From contig NZ_FNPK01000002.1 in assembly GCF_900107285.1 (NCBI RefSeq), positions 186,001-250,000 of the forward strand: DNA of 64,000 nt. Reading direction: 5' to 3'. The position numbers and the translations under genes were made by a program. The stretch comes from Acinetobacter kyonggiensis. GTDB taxonomy: Bacteria > Pseudomonadota > Gammaproteobacteria > Pseudomonadales > Moraxellaceae. Under the pieces are notes generated by a model. It was not told the DNA's origin. It ran no database searches and saw nothing but the letters and a program-made list of their open reading frames with translations. Below, piece by piece: positions 48,753 through 61,864 of the stretch. How positions within the stretch are numbered: the stretch's first letter is position 1; the number at the start of each line of letters is the position of its first letter.

Positions 48753-48783
48753 AAAAAACCCTCAATGAATTGAGGGTTTTTTA
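48753..48783 (-). terminator. Terminator after sucD
   Basis: CCCTCAA, TGAA loop, TTGAGGG with six-base A and T flanks. Confidence 0.92.
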
Positions 48784-48798
48784 TTACTTCTTGAATTA

Positions 48799-49689
48799 TT
48801 AAAGCAAACCTTTTTCCTTCAGTACTGCATACATGGTCGAACCCAGTTCTGCTGGACTACGCGTATAAGCCATACCCGCTTTTTCAAAGGCCGCAAATTT
48901 CTCTTCCGCAGTTCCTTTCCCCCCTGAAATAATGGCACCCGCATGCCCCATACGCTTCCCTTTAGGAGCAGTCACACCTGCAATATAACCCACAACAGGT
49001 TTAGTCACATTGGATTGAATATATTCCGCAGCTTCTTCCTCCGCAGTACCACCAATTTCACCAATCATAATAATGGCTTCGGTTTGTGGATCTTCTTGGA
49101 ATAATTTCAGGCAATCAATTTGATTCATACCTGGAATTGGATCCCCACCAATACCAATACACGTTGACTGACCTAAACCAAGTTTGGTGGTTTGAGCCAC
49201 AGCTTCATAAGTCAATGTACCTGAACGCGAGATAATCCCGATTTTACCTGCCTGATGAATATGTCCCGGCATAATGCCGATTTTACATTCACCTGGGGTG
49301 ATAATCCCCGGACAGTTTGGCCCAATTAAGCGCACGTTATTACCATATGTTTCAAGGTAGCGTTTTGCTTTAAGCATATCTAAAGTCGGTACGCCTTCAG
49401 TAATCACGACAATCAATTCAACACCTGAATCTACTGCTTCCACAATAGAATCCAACACAAATGGTGCAGGAACATAAATCACGGAAGCATCCGCACCAGT
49501 CGAATTAACGGCTTCTTTCATGGTATTAAACACAGGAAGATCTAAATGAACCTGACCACCTTTGCCTGGTGTTACACCACCTACAACTTTTGTACCGTAA
49601 TCGAGTGCTTGTCCTGAATGAAAAGTACCATTTTTACCGGTAAAGCCCTGTACCAATACTTTGGTGTTTTTATTTACTAATACGCTCAT
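48799..49689 (-). CDS. sucD: Succinyl-CoA synthetase alpha subunit
   Basis: Carries the phospho-histidine of the TCA enzyme that makes ATP from succinyl-CoA. 296 residues. The CoA site is [16 protein letters not shown], then [32 protein letters not shown], and the active His in [17 protein letters not shown]. It starts 12 bases after sucC. Confidence 0.97.
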   Translation of the reverse strand: MSVLVNKNTKVLVQGFTGKNGTFHSGQALDYGTKVVGGVTPGKGGQVHLDLPVFNTMKEAVNSTGADASVIYVPAPFVLDSIVEAVDSGVELIVVITEGVPTLDMLKAKRYLETYGNNVRLIGPNCPGIITPGECKIGIMPGHIHQAGKIGIISRSGTLTYEAVAQTTKLGLGQSTCIGIGGDPIPGMNQIDCLKLFQEDPQTEAIIMIGEIGGTAEEEAAEYIQSNVTKPVVGYIAGVTAPKGKRMGHAGAIISGGKGTAEEKFAAFEKAGMAYTRSPAELGSTMYAVLKEKGLL

Positions 49690-49701
49690 GATTGATACTC
49701 C

Positions 49702-50868
49702 TTACGCTTTCACTGCAGCAACAACTTTTTCTGCGGCATCAGCAAGCCCATTCGCAGAAATCAATTTCAAACCCGATTCATCCAGTAATTTTGCACCTAA
49801 CTCTGCATTGTTGCCTTCTAAGCGAACCACTACAGGTACAGTGACATTTACTTCTTGAACCGCTGCAATAATTGCTTCAGCAATCATGTCACAACGTACA
49901 ATTCCACCAAAAATATTAATCAAAACAGCTTGAACGGATGTATCTGATAAAATAATTTTAAAGGCTTCAATCACACGCTCTTTGGTTGCGCCTCCCCCCA
50001 CATCAAGGAAATTTGCAGGCTGACCACCATACAATTTAATGATATCCATGGTCGCCATCGCCAAACCCGCACCATTGACCATACAACCAATATTGCCTTC
50101 AAGCGCTACATAGTTCAGATCAAACTCAGATGCTTTTAGCTCACGCTCATTTTCTTGCGATTTATCACGTAGCGCGGCAATCGCAGGTAAACCATACAAT
50201 GCATTCGAGTCGATCCCCACTTTGGCATCGACACACAAAATGTCACCATTTTCACGTACAGATAATGGGTTAATTTCAAACAAAGCAAAATCATTTTCAA
50301 TAAATGCCGCATAAGCCGCAGTCATCACTTGAACAAATTGATTGATTTGTCCATGTTTTAAATTCAGTGCAAAAGCGACTTCACGTGCTTGAAATGGTAA
50401 CAACCCCACCAAAGGGTCCACTTCAACTTTAATAATTTTTTCAGGCGTTTCTTCAGCGACTTTTTCAATTTCGACACCACCTTCCGTAGATGCCATAAAT
50501 GTGACTCGACGACTGGAACGATCAACCACTGCACCCAAATAAAGTTCGCGTTCAACTGGATAAACATCTTCACAAACAAGAATACTATTTACAGGTTGGC
50601 CATTGGCATCGGTTTGATAGGTCACTAAACGTGTACCAATAATTTGATTGGCATAATCAGCGGCTTCTGAAGCCGACTTCACCACTTTTACACCGCCCGC
50701 TTTACCTCGACCACCGGCATGTACTTGGGCTTTCATGACCGCAAATTTACCACCGAGTTGCTCAAAAGCTTTTACAGCTTCTTCTGCATTTGTTGCGAGT
50801 ACACCTTCTTGAACTGGCATACCATATTTTTTTAATAACGCTTTTGCTTGATACTCATGTAAATTCAT
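49702..50868 (-). CDS. sucC: Succinyl-CoA synthetase beta subunit
   Basis: ATP-grasp subunit, 388 residues. [31 protein letters not shown] (nucleotide loop), [20 protein letters not shown] and [17 protein letters not shown] are conserved. First gene of sucCD; a terminator after lpdA lies upstream, so sucCD probably has its own promoter in 50869-51009. Confidence 0.97.
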   Translation of the reverse strand: MNLHEYQAKALLKKYGMPVQEGVLATNAEEAVKAFEQLGGKFAVMKAQVHAGGRGKAGGVKVVKSASEAADYANQIIGTRLVTYQTDANGQPVNSILVCEDVYPVERELYLGAVVDRSSRRVTFMASTEGGVEIEKVAEETPEKIIKVEVDPLVGLLPFQAREVAFALNLKHGQINQFVQVMTAAYAAFIENDFALFEINPLSVRENGDILCVDAKVGIDSNALYGLPAIAALRDKSQENERELKASEFDLNYVALEGNIGCMVNGAGLAMATMDIIKLYGGQPANFLDVGGGATKERVIEAFKIILSDTSVQAVLINIFGGIVRCDMIAEAIIAAVQEVNVTVPVVVRLEGNNAELGAKLLDESGLKLISANGLADAAEKVVAAVKA

Positions 50869-51009
50869 TGAATAACCTTTTATTACTTCTTCGCTTTGTT
50901 ATGAACCACCAATACCCAGACATCCGTCAAAGCAGTACTGGCATTTTTTAAAATCTTTCTTATCTTTATTTTTAGATGATTGTTCCAATAAAAACAACCA
51001 CCAAATGTA

Positions 51010-51035
51010 AAAAGAGCGACCTAAGTCGCTCTTTT
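51010..51035 (-). terminator. Terminator after lpdA
   Basis: An 11-bp stem AAAAGAGCGAC / GTCGCTCTTTT, CTAA loop, eight bases past the lpdA stop. Confidence 0.92.
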
Positions 51036-51042
51036 TTGAATC

Positions 51043-52560
<1,518 letters not shown>

Positions 52561-52573
52561 TATCATAAATTAG

Positions 52574-53785
52574 TTATAGGTCAAGAATAAGTCGAGCTGG
52601 TTCTTCTAACAATTCTTTGATTGTTACAAGGAAACCTACTGCTTCTTTACCATCAATTAAACGGTGGTCATAAGAAAGTGCTAAATACATCATTGGCAAG
52701 ATTTCGACTTGACCATTTACCGCCATCGGGCGCTCTTGGATTTTATGCATACCCAAAATCGCAGTTTGTGGTGTATTCAAGATCGGAGTAGATAACAATG
52801 AACCAAAAGTACCACCATTAGTAATAGTGAACGTACCGCCAGTCATGTCTTCAATACCCAATTTACCATCACGCGCTTTACCAGCGTATGCACGGATACC
52901 ATTTTCAACTTCTGCATAATTCATACGGTCTGTATCACGTAATACAGGAACCACTAAACCACGTTCAGATGAAACGGCAACACCGATGTCATAATAACCA
53001 TGATAAACAATATCATCACCATCAATCGATGCATTCACTGCTGGGTAGCGTTTAAGCGCTTCAGTTGCAGCTTTCACGAAGAATGACATAAAGCCAAGAC
53101 GTGCTCCATGACGCTTTTCAAACGCATCTTTATATTGGTTACGCATATCCATGATTGGTTTCATGTTTACTTCGTTAAACGTCGTCAACATTGCAGTTTC
53201 TTGCGTTGCAGCAAGAAGACGTTCAGCAACACGTTTACGAAGACGCGTCATCGGAACGCGTTTTTCGATACGTTCGCCAATCGCCACGCTTAACGGTGCA
53301 ACCGCAGCCGCAGCTGGCTTAGTTTGATGATTTGCAACATCTTCTTTAGTGATGCGACCACCACGACCAGTACCCGCAACATCACCAGCAGCAATGCCAG
53401 TTTCAGTTAATGCTTTACGTACCGCAGGTGCTTGATCAGAAACTTGTTGAGCACGCTCAACCACAGGCGCAGCACCTGCTTCAGTTTGAGACGCAGCTTG
53501 TTCAACGTTTCCTTGAACGGCTTGAGTTTGCGCAGCGCCAGAAACAGCACCTTCTTCAAACTGAGCAATCACTTCGTTTGATAGAACTGTATCGCCTTCA
53601 CCTTTAATGATTGTAACAATCGTACCATCAGCAGGAGCAACAACTTCCAAAACAACTTTATCAGTTTCAATATCACAGATGACTTCATCACGTGATACGG
53701 CTTCACCTGGTTGTTTGTGCCAAGTTGCAATTGTTCCGTCAGCAACTGACTCTGGGAATACCGGTGCTTTAATTTCGGTTGCCAT
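52574..53785 (-). CDS. sucB: Dihydrolipoyl succinyltransferase (E2o)
   Basis: Core subunit of 2-oxoglutarate dehydrogenase. 403 residues: a lipoyl domain with the lipoylated Lys in [12 protein letters not shown], an alanine/glutamine-rich linker, a peripheral-subunit binding domain ([25 protein letters not shown]) and a catalytic domain ending with [16 protein letters not shown] (catalytic His). It overlaps sucA by TAATG. Confidence 0.96.
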   Translation of the reverse strand: MATEIKAPVFPESVADGTIATWHKQPGEAVSRDEVICDIETDKVVLEVVAPADGTIVTIIKGEGDTVLSNEVIAQFEEGAVSGAAQTQAVQGNVEQAASQTEAGAAPVVERAQQVSDQAPAVRKALTETGIAAGDVAGTGRGGRITKEDVANHQTKPAAAAVAPLSVAIGERIEKRVPMTRLRKRVAERLLAATQETAMLTTFNEVNMKPIMDMRNQYKDAFEKRHGARLGFMSFFVKAATEALKRYPAVNASIDGDDIVYHGYYDIGVAVSSERGLVVPVLRDTDRMNYAEVENGIRAYAGKARDGKLGIEDMTGGTFTITNGGTFGSLLSTPILNTPQTAILGMHKIQERPMAVNGQVEILPMMYLALSYDHRLIDGKEAVGFLVTIKELLEEPARLILDL

Positions 53786-56625
53786 TATTTAGAATCTCCT
53801 GATTGTTCAGCTACGATCGCAAGTGCGTCATTAACGAGCTGAGCTTGTTGTTTTGCATGTAAGTATGGTGAACCACAAGCTGGCGCAGCAGAAGCTGGAC
53901 GGCCTGCATAACTAATATGAACTTGTTTACCCGTTTTCATCACGTCATCATATAAACGAGGTGCGATGAATAACCAAGCACCTTGGTTTTTCGGTTCTTC
54001 TTGCGTCCAAACGATTTCTTTTACATTCGGATAAGAAGCAAATACTTCAGCAATACGTTGTTCTGGGTACGGATACAATTGTTCAATACGAACGATTGCA
54101 GTGTTATTCAGTTCTTCTGCACGACGTTTTTCAAGTAAGTCGTAGTAAACTTTACCACCACAAAGTACTAGACGCGTAACGTCTGCTTTGTTGATTTGAT
54201 CCACTTCATCAATCACAGTCTGGAATGTGCCAGTTGCAAGCTCTTCTAAAGTAGAGGTTGCAAGTTTATGACGAAGCAATGACTTCGGTGAAGTCACGAT
54301 CATTGGTTTACGAATTGGACGAATGGCTTGACGACGCATCGCATGGAAAATCTGCGCAGGCGTTGTCGGTGTAATCACTTGCATGTTGTCTTCAGCACAA
54401 AGCTGTAAGAAACGCTCTAAACGTGCAGATGAATGCTCTGGACCTTGACCTTCAAAACCGTGTGGAAGCAATAATGTTAAACCACAAACACGTTCCCACT
54501 TGGTTTCACCCGAAGCGATAAATTGGTCAATAACCACTTGCGCACAGTTTGCGAAGTCACCGAATTGTGCTTCCCAAATAATCAAGCTTTTCGGTAAAGT
54601 CGTTGAATAACCGTATTCAAATGCCAACACCGCCATTTCTGACAATAATGAGTCATAAATTGCAGTACGTGGTTGGTTTTCTTTCAAATTACATAGTGGA
54701 ATATAAGTTGAACCATCCACTTGGTTATGCAATTTTGCATGACGATGTGAGAATGTACCACGACCAACGTCTTCACCGGTTAAACGGAATAAGTAACCTT
54801 CATCCAAAACAGTCGCATAAGCTAAAGTTTCAGCGGCACCCCAGTTTAACGGCATTTCACCCGTTTGCATTTTAAAGCGATCATCAATCACTTTAGACAC
54901 CTGACGTTGCATCACGAAGCCTTCTGGAAGCTCGCGCATTTTCGTGCCAAGCTCTTTCAAACGCTCGATTGGGAAAGTGGTATCCCAAATATCTGTGTAA
55001 TCGTGACCCAAATAAGGCGTCCAATCGACAAACATTTTTTCGTTTGGTTCAAGTACCAATGCATTGGCAACGTGTTTGCCCGCTTCTAAATCTGCACGGT
55101 AGTCTTCTACCATTTGATCTGCTGCTGCACGATCTAATACATTTTGTTGCACCAATTGATCCGCATAAAGCGTACGTGTGGTCGCTTTTTTGTTAATCAC
55201 TTGATACATCATTGGTTGAGTTGCAGCTGGCTCATCCGCTTCGTTGTGACCACGACGACGGTAGCAGAACATATCAATCACAACATCCTTACGGAAGGTA
55301 TGACGGAAATCATGTGCCAATTGAGCAACAAACAATACAGACTCAGGATCATCACCATTTACATGGAAAATTGGAGCCTGAATCATTTTCGCGATATCGG
55401 TACAATATTCGGTAGAACGTGCATCACGTGGGTCAGATGTAGTAAAACCAACTTGGTTGTTCACTACAATATGAACTGTACCACCTACGGTATAACCACG
55501 GGTTTGTGACATTTGGAAGGTTTCTTGGTTGACACCTTGACCTGCAAATGCCGCATCACCATGAACGATCACTGGCAATACGTCATCGCCACCAATGTCT
55601 TTACGACGGACTTGGCGCGCACGCACAGAACCTTCAACTACAGGTCCAACGATTTCTAAATGCGATGGGTTAAATGCCAATGCCAAGTGAACTTCGCCAC
55701 CCGGTGTCATCACATTTGAAGAAAAACCTTGGTGATACTTAACGTCACCAGAACCTTTCTTGTGAATAGATTTACCTTCAAACTCACCAAACAAATCAGC
55801 AGGGTTTTTACCCATGATGTTCACAAGTAAGTTTAAACGCCCACGGTGTGGCATACCAATCACGACTTCTTTACAACCTACAGCACCTGCACGTTGAATC
55901 AGTTCGTTCACCATTGGAATGAAAGACTCACCTCCTTCAACACCAAAACGTTTAGCACCAACATATTTATTGCCTAGGAATTTTTCTAGGCCTTCAGCAG
56001 CGGTTAGACGTTCTAAAACATGCTTTTTCTGATCAGCAGTAAAGCCAAATTGACCTTTAGCACCTTCAAGACGCTGTTGAATCCAGCGTTTTTCTTTGGT
56101 ATCAACAATATGCATGTATTCAACACCAATAGAAGCACAATATGTTGCTTCCATTGCGTTAACCATTTCGCCTAAAGTCGCTTCAGACTTACCTAGGGCA
56201 AGGTTACCTGCATTAAAGACTGTATCTAAATCTGATTTCGTTAAGCCATGTGAAGCAAGATCTAAATCTGGAACATCTTCACGTTTAGCCAAACCTAAAG
56301 GATCTAATTTTGCTTTTTGATGACCACGATTACGATAAGCAGCAATGAGCTGTACTACGCCAATTTGACGACGCTCATGTTCAGAACTTATAGCACTTTG
56401 AACAACAGGTTGAACGCGACTTGAATTGCGACCTAATAAAAGGAATTGCTCACGTACATTGCTATGTGGTTGATCACCTTTAGGGAATTTATCGAAATAT
56501 TCGCGCCAGTCCGATCCTACAGAATCTGGTGACGTCAAATAATGTTCATAAAGTTCTTCAATATACGCTGCACTGTCAGCGGAAAGTTCAGTGTCAAGAC
56601 GCAGTGCGTCAGCAACTTCTTGCAT
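53785..56625 (-). CDS. sucA: 2-oxoglutarate dehydrogenase E1
   Basis: Thiamine-diphosphate decarboxylase of the TCA cycle, about 946 residues. [20 protein letters not shown] is the E2-binding N-terminus. [48 protein letters not shown] and the ThDP region VNGDDPESV are conserved. Two ATGs fit: 56625 ([10 protein letters not shown]) and 56637; AGGA lies 13 bases before the first and is too close to the second, so I choose 56625 with reservation. A long structured leader precedes it. Confidence 0.95.
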   Translation of the reverse strand: MQEVADALRLDTELSADSAAYIEELYEHYLTSPDSVGSDWREYFDKFPKGDQPHSNVREQFLLLGRNSSRVQPVVQSAISSEHERRQIGVVQLIAAYRNRGHQKAKLDPLGLAKREDVPDLDLASHGLTKSDLDTVFNAGNLALGKSEATLGEMVNAMEATYCASIGVEYMHIVDTKEKRWIQQRLEGAKGQFGFTADQKKHVLERLTAAEGLEKFLGNKYVGAKRFGVEGGESFIPMVNELIQRAGAVGCKEVVIGMPHRGRLNLLVNIMGKNPADLFGEFEGKSIHKKGSGDVKYHQGFSSNVMTPGGEVHLALAFNPSHLEIVGPVVEGSVRARQVRRKDIGGDDVLPVIVHGDAAFAGQGVNQETFQMSQTRGYTVGGTVHIVVNNQVGFTTSDPRDARSTEYCTDIAKMIQAPIFHVNGDDPESVLFVAQLAHDFRHTFRKDVVIDMFCYRRRGHNEADEPAATQPMMYQVINKKATTRTLYADQLVQQNVLDRAAADQMVEDYRADLEAGKHVANALVLEPNEKMFVDWTPYLGHDYTDIWDTTFPIERLKELGTKMRELPEGFVMQRQVSKVIDDRFKMQTGEMPLNWGAAETLAYATVLDEGYLFRLTGEDVGRGTFSHRHAKLHNQVDGSTYIPLCNLKENQPRTAIYDSLLSEMAVLAFEYGYSTTLPKSLIIWEAQFGDFANCAQVVIDQFIASGETKWERVCGLTLLLPHGFEGQGPEHSSARLERFLQLCAEDNMQVITPTTPAQIFHAMRRQAIRPIRKPMIVTSPKSLLRHKLATSTLEELATGTFQTVIDEVDQINKADVTRLVLCGGKVYYDLLEKRRAEELNNTAIVRIEQLYPYPEQRIAEVFASYPNVKEIVWTQEEPKNQGAWLFIAPRLYDDVMKTGKQVHISYAGRPASAAPACGSPYLHAKQQAQLVNDALAIVAEQSGDSK

Positions 56626-56676
56626 TTGTGGACCCATTTCCTATTGCAAAAACATTTCAGGATGCTTTTTAAGCTA

Positions 56677-56795
56677 CCCCATGATTAATAATGTCAAATT
56701 GGTAATATGACATTAATCCCCCACAAGGCATAAGCCATGGGGCGTTATCACTACATCAGGAATAACCCAATGTGAACAATGAATCATAACGCCCC
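56677..56795 (-). promoter_or_regulatory. Candidate structured leader of sucA with competing helices
   Basis: Read on the minus strand. Helix 1: GGGGCGTTAT (56795-56786) with ATAACGCCCC (56748-56739). Helix 2 uses the same CCCC: CCCCA (56742-56738 side) with TGGGG (56723-56719), plus an inner GGC/GCC. A third stem TAATGTCA/TGACATTA spans 56689-56715, and another GGGG is at 56680-56677. One C-run facing three G-runs suggests switchable folding. sucA-linked RNA motifs have been described in Pseudomonadales; identity with one is not established. Confidence 0.5.
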
Positions 56796-57412
56796 TCAGC
56801 GGCATCATCACTCATTAAAATACTCGACCAAAATCGAGCAATTTTTTGCAAATCGACTTAGAAAAAATAAGCACATGGCTTAATTTTTCTAAAGCGATTT
56901 ATATCTATTGATAAACCCTACATACAATCTAAAATGTTGAAAAAACATCCCTAAACAAAGTACTTTTTTCACATATAGCTTGGTGTTAAATCCTAACATG
57001 TTCTCTAGTTACAATTAATTTTTTTGACACATACCTCTCATAAACTTGCGAAATACATAACCATTATTTCCATCTAATATATGGTGCTTTATCTAATAAT
57101 TAGATTCAATGTAGACCATAGTCCTACACCACCAAATCACAGATAACAAAAGAGAGCACAATATTTAAACCCGCCCTCTTTATTTACGTTATATGGTAAC
57201 ATTTTAACAGCAACTTTGCAGATTCAGGCTCAAGATTAATGCCTTAATTGCCGATTCGAACAACTTCACAACAATTAAATCGGTTTTTAATCAATTTTAA
57301 CTTTAATTTTAAGCCATTCAAATAAACACTCGAAAAGCTCTGCTTAACCCTAAGCATTTTTACATGTGTTTTTTTTGCACAACAGCATTAATCACAACAA
57401 TATTAAAAGCAT
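56796..57412. other. Long sdhB-sucA intergenic region
   Basis: About 600 AT-rich bases with no credible gene. As sdhB ends at its own terminator, the sucA promoter must lie here or in the leader. No other feature was recognised. Confidence 0.4.
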
Positions 57413-57444
57413 AAAAAAAGCACACCATATGGTGTGCTTTTTTT
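57413..57444. terminator. 32-bp palindromic terminator after sdhB
   Basis: Perfect palindrome: seven A, GCACACC, ATAT, GGTGTGC, seven T, 12 bases past the sdhB stop. Confidence 0.93.
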
Positions 57445-57456
57445 AACAGATGCAGA

Positions 57457-58167
57457 TTAGCCCGCTTGATCTAACAACATATTACGGATGTGACCGATTG
57501 CTTTAGTTGGGTTTAGACCTTTAGGACAAACTGATACACAGTTCATAATCCCTTTACAACGGAACAACGAGAACGGGTCATCAAGACGTGATAAACGATC
57601 TTGAGTTGCTGTATCACGTGAATCGATGATAAAACGATATGCATTCAACAATGCTGAAGGACCCAAGAATTTATCAGGGTTCCACCAGAATGATGGGCAT
57701 GCAGTTGAACAACATGCACAAAGAATACATTCATACAAACCATTCAAATGCTCACGCTCTTCAGGAGACTGTAATCGCTCTTTTGGAGGAGATGGCTGAT
57801 TGTTGATTAGGAATGGTTGGATTTTGTCATACTGAGTATAGAATTGGTTCATATCAACAACCAAATCTTTAACCACTGGCAAACCCGGGAGTGGACGAAT
57901 CACGATTTTTTCAGGTAAATCGTTCAAATTCCACAAACAAGCCAAACCATTTTTACCATTAATATTCACACCATCCGAACCACAAATACCTTCACGGCAT
58001 GAACGACGGAATGTTAATGATTCATCCTGTACTTTTAAAGCAAGAAGCGCATCAAGCAACATACGGTGCTTATCAGTCAATTCAAGTTTAAAAGTTTGCA
58101 TGTACGGTGCTTTATCCTTATCAGGATCATAGCGGTAGATTTCGAAAGTACGAGTGCCTCTACTCAT
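57457..58167 (-). CDS. sdhB: Succinate dehydrogenase iron-sulfur subunit
   Basis: Carries the three Fe-S clusters between FAD and quinone. 236 residues. 2Fe-2S ligands in SCREGICGSDG..LAC, 4Fe-4S in CILCACCSTACPS, and 3Fe-4S in CKGIMNCVSVCPKGLNP. Last gene of sdhCDAB, 14 bases after sdhA. Confidence 0.97.
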   Translation of the reverse strand: MSRGTRTFEIYRYDPDKDKAPYMQTFKLELTDKHRMLLDALLALKVQDESLTFRRSCREGICGSDGVNINGKNGLACLWNLNDLPEKIVIRPLPGLPVVKDLVVDMNQFYTQYDKIQPFLINNQPSPPKERLQSPEEREHLNGLYECILCACCSTACPSFWWNPDKFLGPSALLNAYRFIIDSRDTATQDRLSRLDDPFSLFRCKGIMNCVSVCPKGLNPTKAIGHIRNMLLDQAG

Positions 58168-58181
58168 CTTTATTCTCCTAA

Positions 58182-60080
58182 TTAGAATGTACGCGGTTTA
58201 GGTTCAATAGCGTCTACAGTCAACGGTCTGTAACGTACTGGTTTGTATTCAAGACGGTTGTCTGATGAATACCACAAAGTATGTTTCATCCACTCATCAT
58301 CACGACGACCATAAGAGTATGTCGGATGATCCGCAGGCAATTCATAATCAACCACTGTATGCGCACCACGACATTCTTTACGAGCTGCAGCAGAGATTAA
58401 CGTTGCTTTAGCGACTTCGTATAAGTTTTCAACTTCTAGCGCTTCAACACGTGCTGTGTTAAATACTTTAGATTTGTCTTTTAAGTGGATATTGCGTACA
58501 CGTGGCTCAATAGCAAGAATTTGCTTCACGCCTTCGTCAAGCAATGCTTGAGTACGGAATACACCAGCATGGTCTTGTACGATGTCACGGATTGCATCTG
58601 CAACGTCTTGTGCATTTTCACCTGAAGTTGAATCATCAAGATGACGAATACGCTTCATGGTGTTAACCAATGCAGTCGTTGGAACTGGCGTATAGTCTTC
58701 GCCGTGATGTTTAGTCACGTAGTCGATAATATGTTCACCAGCCGCTTTACCAAATACAACCAAGTCAAGCAATGAGTTTGTACCTAAACGGTTCGCACCA
58801 TGTACAGATACACAAGAACATTCACCAATTGCATAGAAACCTTTGACAGGTTTTACATAATTGCGATCAGTATTGTTCGTGCTGTAAGTATCCGTTGCCT
58901 GATCATAACCCGCTTCTAAAGCGACAGTTTCTGCAGTTTCAGGAACAACAACTTGACCATGAATATTGGTTGGAATACCACCCATTTGATAATGGATTGT
59001 TGGTACTACAGGAATCGCTTCTTTAGTGATATCTACGTTTGCGAATTTCTTACCAATTTCAAATACTGATGGTAAGCGCTTCATAATCGTATCAGCGCCC
59101 AAATGTGTCATATCAAGCAGGATATAATCACCTTTAGGACCACAACCACGACCTTCTTTGATTTCTTGGTCCATTGAACGTGATACGAAGTCACGTGGTG
59201 CCAAGTCTTTCAAAGTTGGTGCATAACGTTCCATGAACGGTTCGCCGTCTTTGTTACGAAGGATTGCACCTTCGCCACGACAACCTTCTGTCAACAAGAC
59301 GCCTGCGCCCGCAACACCCGTCGGGTGGAACTGCCAGAATTCCATATCTTGTAATGGAATACCTGCACGAGCTGCCATACCAAGACCGTCACCAGTATTG
59401 ATATAAGCATTGGTTGATGCACGGTAAACACGACCTGCACCACCCGTTGCAAACAATGTTGCTTTGGCTTGGAATACCGCAATTTTACCTGTCTCTTGGT
59501 CAATTGCCGTTACACCAATTACAGTACCTTCATCATCACGAATCAGATCAAGTGCGATCCATTCAACAAAGAACTGTGTACCCATTTTCACGTTGCTTTG
59601 ATAAAGCGTATGCAAAAGCGCGTGACCTGTACGGTCGGCAGCAGCACATGCACGTGGAACTGGCTTTTCACCATAGTTTGCAGAGTGACCACCGAATGGA
59701 CGTTGGTAGATTGTACCATCTGCATTACGGTCAAATGGCATGCCCATGTGTTCAAGTTCATAAACCACTTTTGGTGCTTCACGACACATAAACTCGATTG
59801 CATCTTGGTCACCTAACCAGTCAGAACCTTTTACTGTGTCATAGAAGTGATAATGCCAGTTATCGTCTTGCATGTTACCAAGAGATGCACCAATACCACC
59901 TTGCGCCGCAACAGTATGTGAACGTGTTGGGAATACTTTAGTCAGCACTGCAACATTCAAACCCGCTTGAGCAAGTTGATATGAAGCACGCATACCAGAA
60001 CCACCACCACCAACGATAACTGCATCGAAAGCTTGGCTTGGAATATTTGAATAATCTTCTTTAGGGGTTATAGCGCCCAT
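58182..60080 (-). CDS. sdhA: Succinate dehydrogenase flavoprotein
   Basis: FAD subunit that oxidises succinate. 632 residues, somewhat longer than the E. coli protein. VIVGGGGSGMRASYQLAQAG (FAD), SHTVAAQGGIGASLGN (His-FAD linkage region), FHPTGVAGAGVLLTEGCRGEG and RDFVSRSMDQEI hold substrate and catalytic residues. VHGANRLGTNSLLDLVVFG is conserved. Confidence 0.97.
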   Translation of the reverse strand: MGAITPKEDYSNIPSQAFDAVIVGGGGSGMRASYQLAQAGLNVAVLTKVFPTRSHTVAAQGGIGASLGNMQDDNWHYHFYDTVKGSDWLGDQDAIEFMCREAPKVVYELEHMGMPFDRNADGTIYQRPFGGHSANYGEKPVPRACAAADRTGHALLHTLYQSNVKMGTQFFVEWIALDLIRDDEGTVIGVTAIDQETGKIAVFQAKATLFATGGAGRVYRASTNAYINTGDGLGMAARAGIPLQDMEFWQFHPTGVAGAGVLLTEGCRGEGAILRNKDGEPFMERYAPTLKDLAPRDFVSRSMDQEIKEGRGCGPKGDYILLDMTHLGADTIMKRLPSVFEIGKKFANVDITKEAIPVVPTIHYQMGGIPTNIHGQVVVPETAETVALEAGYDQATDTYSTNNTDRNYVKPVKGFYAIGECSCVSVHGANRLGTNSLLDLVVFGKAAGEHIIDYVTKHHGEDYTPVPTTALVNTMKRIRHLDDSTSGENAQDVADAIRDIVQDHAGVFRTQALLDEGVKQILAIEPRVRNIHLKDKSKVFNTARVEALEVENLYEVAKATLISAAARKECRGAHTVVDYELPADHPTYSYGRRDDEWMKHTLWYSSDNRLEYKPVRYRPLTVDAIEPKPRTF

Positions 60081-60092
60081 GACATTTTCCTA

Positions 60093-60458
60093 TCAATTCG
60101 CCCAAAAAATCTGGATTGCCCAGATTGCATATGCAAATACAGCAACAATCACTGCTGATGTCAGCACCAAACGCAAGCCTGAAGCTGAAGGACCCATTTG
60201 ACGAGTAGTCACATAGTCAGTGAATACCTGCCACATGCCGATCCAAGCGTGTGCGACAAGAGATAAGACTGCCAATAAAGATAAAATCTTCATTGGTAAT
60301 GTCATCATAAAGCCAAACCATTGTTCATAGTTAAATCCGCCATTACAAAGGATCCAACCCAACACCACAACAGTATAAACAGCTAATACAACAGCACTTA
60401 CACGTTGGATATACCAATCGCGAGAACCTGAACCCGTTAAACCTGTAGCACTTTTCAT
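60093..60458 (-). CDS. sdhD: Succinate dehydrogenase membrane anchor SdhD
   Basis: Three-helix anchor with the haem-ligand region LVAHAWIGMWQVFTDYV. About 121 residues from ATG 60458 (MKSATGLTGSGSRDWYIQR), which overlaps the sdhC stop (TAATG); a frame start at 60473 is less likely. It binds quinone together with SdhC and SdhB. Confidence 0.93.
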   Translation of the reverse strand: MKSATGLTGSGSRDWYIQRVSAVVLAVYTVVVLGWILCNGGFNYEQWFGFMMTLPMKILSLLAVLSLVAHAWIGMWQVFTDYVTTRQMGPSASGLRLVLTSAVIVAVFAYAIWAIQIFWAN

Positions 60459-60856
60459 TAGAGAACAATCCATACAAATGCTGCAACAATACCGATTGCA
60501 GACAAGATCAATGAAATAGTAGCTGCGATTCGACCACTTTGCAGTTCTTCGGCAATACCGATATCTGCAAGTAAATGCTTAACACCCGCAATAAAGTGGA
60601 AAATTAAGCCGGCTACAAATACCCATACGATGAAGCGCACAATGAAGCCACCAAAGATTGCTTGAACTTGAGCAAAACCTTCAGCAGAAGACAATGATTT
60701 GTCTAAAAGCCACAAAAGTACTGGTACGAGTAAAAATACGATGACACCAGAGAGTCGGTGTAGAATTGATGCAATAGCCACAGGGGATTTTAAGTTTACT
60801 TCTAAAACTTGACCCATGGACAAATTGACAGGTCTGTTGCTTTTCACAGCGGGCAT
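60458..60856 (-). CDS. sdhC: Succinate dehydrogenase cytochrome b556 SdhC
   Basis: 132 residues, three membrane helices. SPVAIASILHRLSGVIVF is the quinone-site signature (Ser and Arg), and HFIAGVKHLLADIG carries the haem histidine. First gene of sdhCDAB, divergent from gltA. Confidence 0.95.
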   Translation of the reverse strand: MPAVKSNRPVNLSMGQVLEVNLKSPVAIASILHRLSGVIVFLLVPVLLWLLDKSLSSAEGFAQVQAIFGGFIVRFIVWVFVAGLIFHFIAGVKHLLADIGIAEELQSGRIAATISLILSAIGIVAAFVWIVL

Positions 60857-61725
60857 CCTGTAAGTAAAAACTCCATCTGGAGTTTGTTGGAATTAATTCG
60901 AAGGAAAGCTAGCATTTTTAGGTAATTGCTATCTCCAGCAACGCCTAAACTTAAAACGACACTGAATTATAAAACGTCAACTATCAAAATACAAACAATC
61001 AAAGACTGCTTTTTAAATAAAAATCTATAAACAAGAATCATTAACAATAAAAAACATTCTATATAAACCAATAATTTAGCTTTAATCCATAGCTATACCT
61101 TTGGTTTTTATAAGTAAACCACCCAGTCTACACCCCTTTAGTGACCTCTAGACACCACTTTAATTTAGACTAAAGATATTTAGAATATCCTCTCTCACAT
61201 CTATGTGCTTTCATTTATATAGGAGGACTTGCATTTCCTATCAAAATGTTCACTATTTATTTTTGGAGATAATTTAGATATATAACCAAATGAAATAATG
61301 ACTTAGCTAAAAATAAATATGATTAAATTATGCTAGCGAATAGATTTAAACTTAAAAAAATTGCAAAAAATGACGCATTTAGATTGAATTTTAACCAACC
61401 CGCAATTCTCAATGAGTCATTTTTTAACCAATCAAACACAGTAAATGCATTCGAATTTAATGCCAAATAAGGCAACAAAATGAAATATTATTTGAACAAA
61501 AATGAATGTAAGTTATGAAAATTAGATAGATTTCGTAAAAAGAGATTAGCACCATTTGTTCAAAAAATAGAACCTGTATTTTTTTATAAACATTTACAAT
61601 TGAAGCTATATTTATATTTTTTTCTGCACCAAGCGAATAATTTCACTTATTATAGCGCGTCGGTGCTGTGATTTTATTCATTTTTTATTTTAGGGACGAT
61701 AAACTAAACCTCTGTGAGGGCATCA
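60857..61725. other. sdhC / gltA divergent intergenic region
   Basis: Nearly 900 very AT-rich bases with no gene. It contains an AGGAGG at about 61221-61226 that precedes no useful frame. The sdhC promoter must lie at the left end. No operator was identified. Confidence 0.4.
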
Positions 61726-61864
61726 GTTTTATCCATAAGTATAATTGACAAAATTTCAGTACTCACTAATCTTATAGCAAATTTTTGATCCATCTGATTC
61801 GCGCATTATAAAGATGAGTACTACGAGTCGGATAAAACACTCACCAGGACAGGAGATCGATTAA
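61726..61864 (+). promoter_or_regulatory. gltA promoter and nested inverted repeats
   Basis: Outer arms GTTTTATCC (61726-61734) / GGATAAAAC (61830-61838) enclose AGTACTCA (61758-61765) / TGAGTACT (61815-61822). Candidate promoters lie inside: TTGACA at 61745, and TTGATC (61785) with TATAAA (61807), 16 bases apart. The repeats may be an operator pair for a looping regulator or an RNA fold, depending on the start point. Confidence 0.45.

Noticed and set aside
61217..61290. Perfect AGGAGG suggesting a small gene in the sdhC-gltA gap
   Set aside because: The nearby ATG opens only eight codons before a stop.
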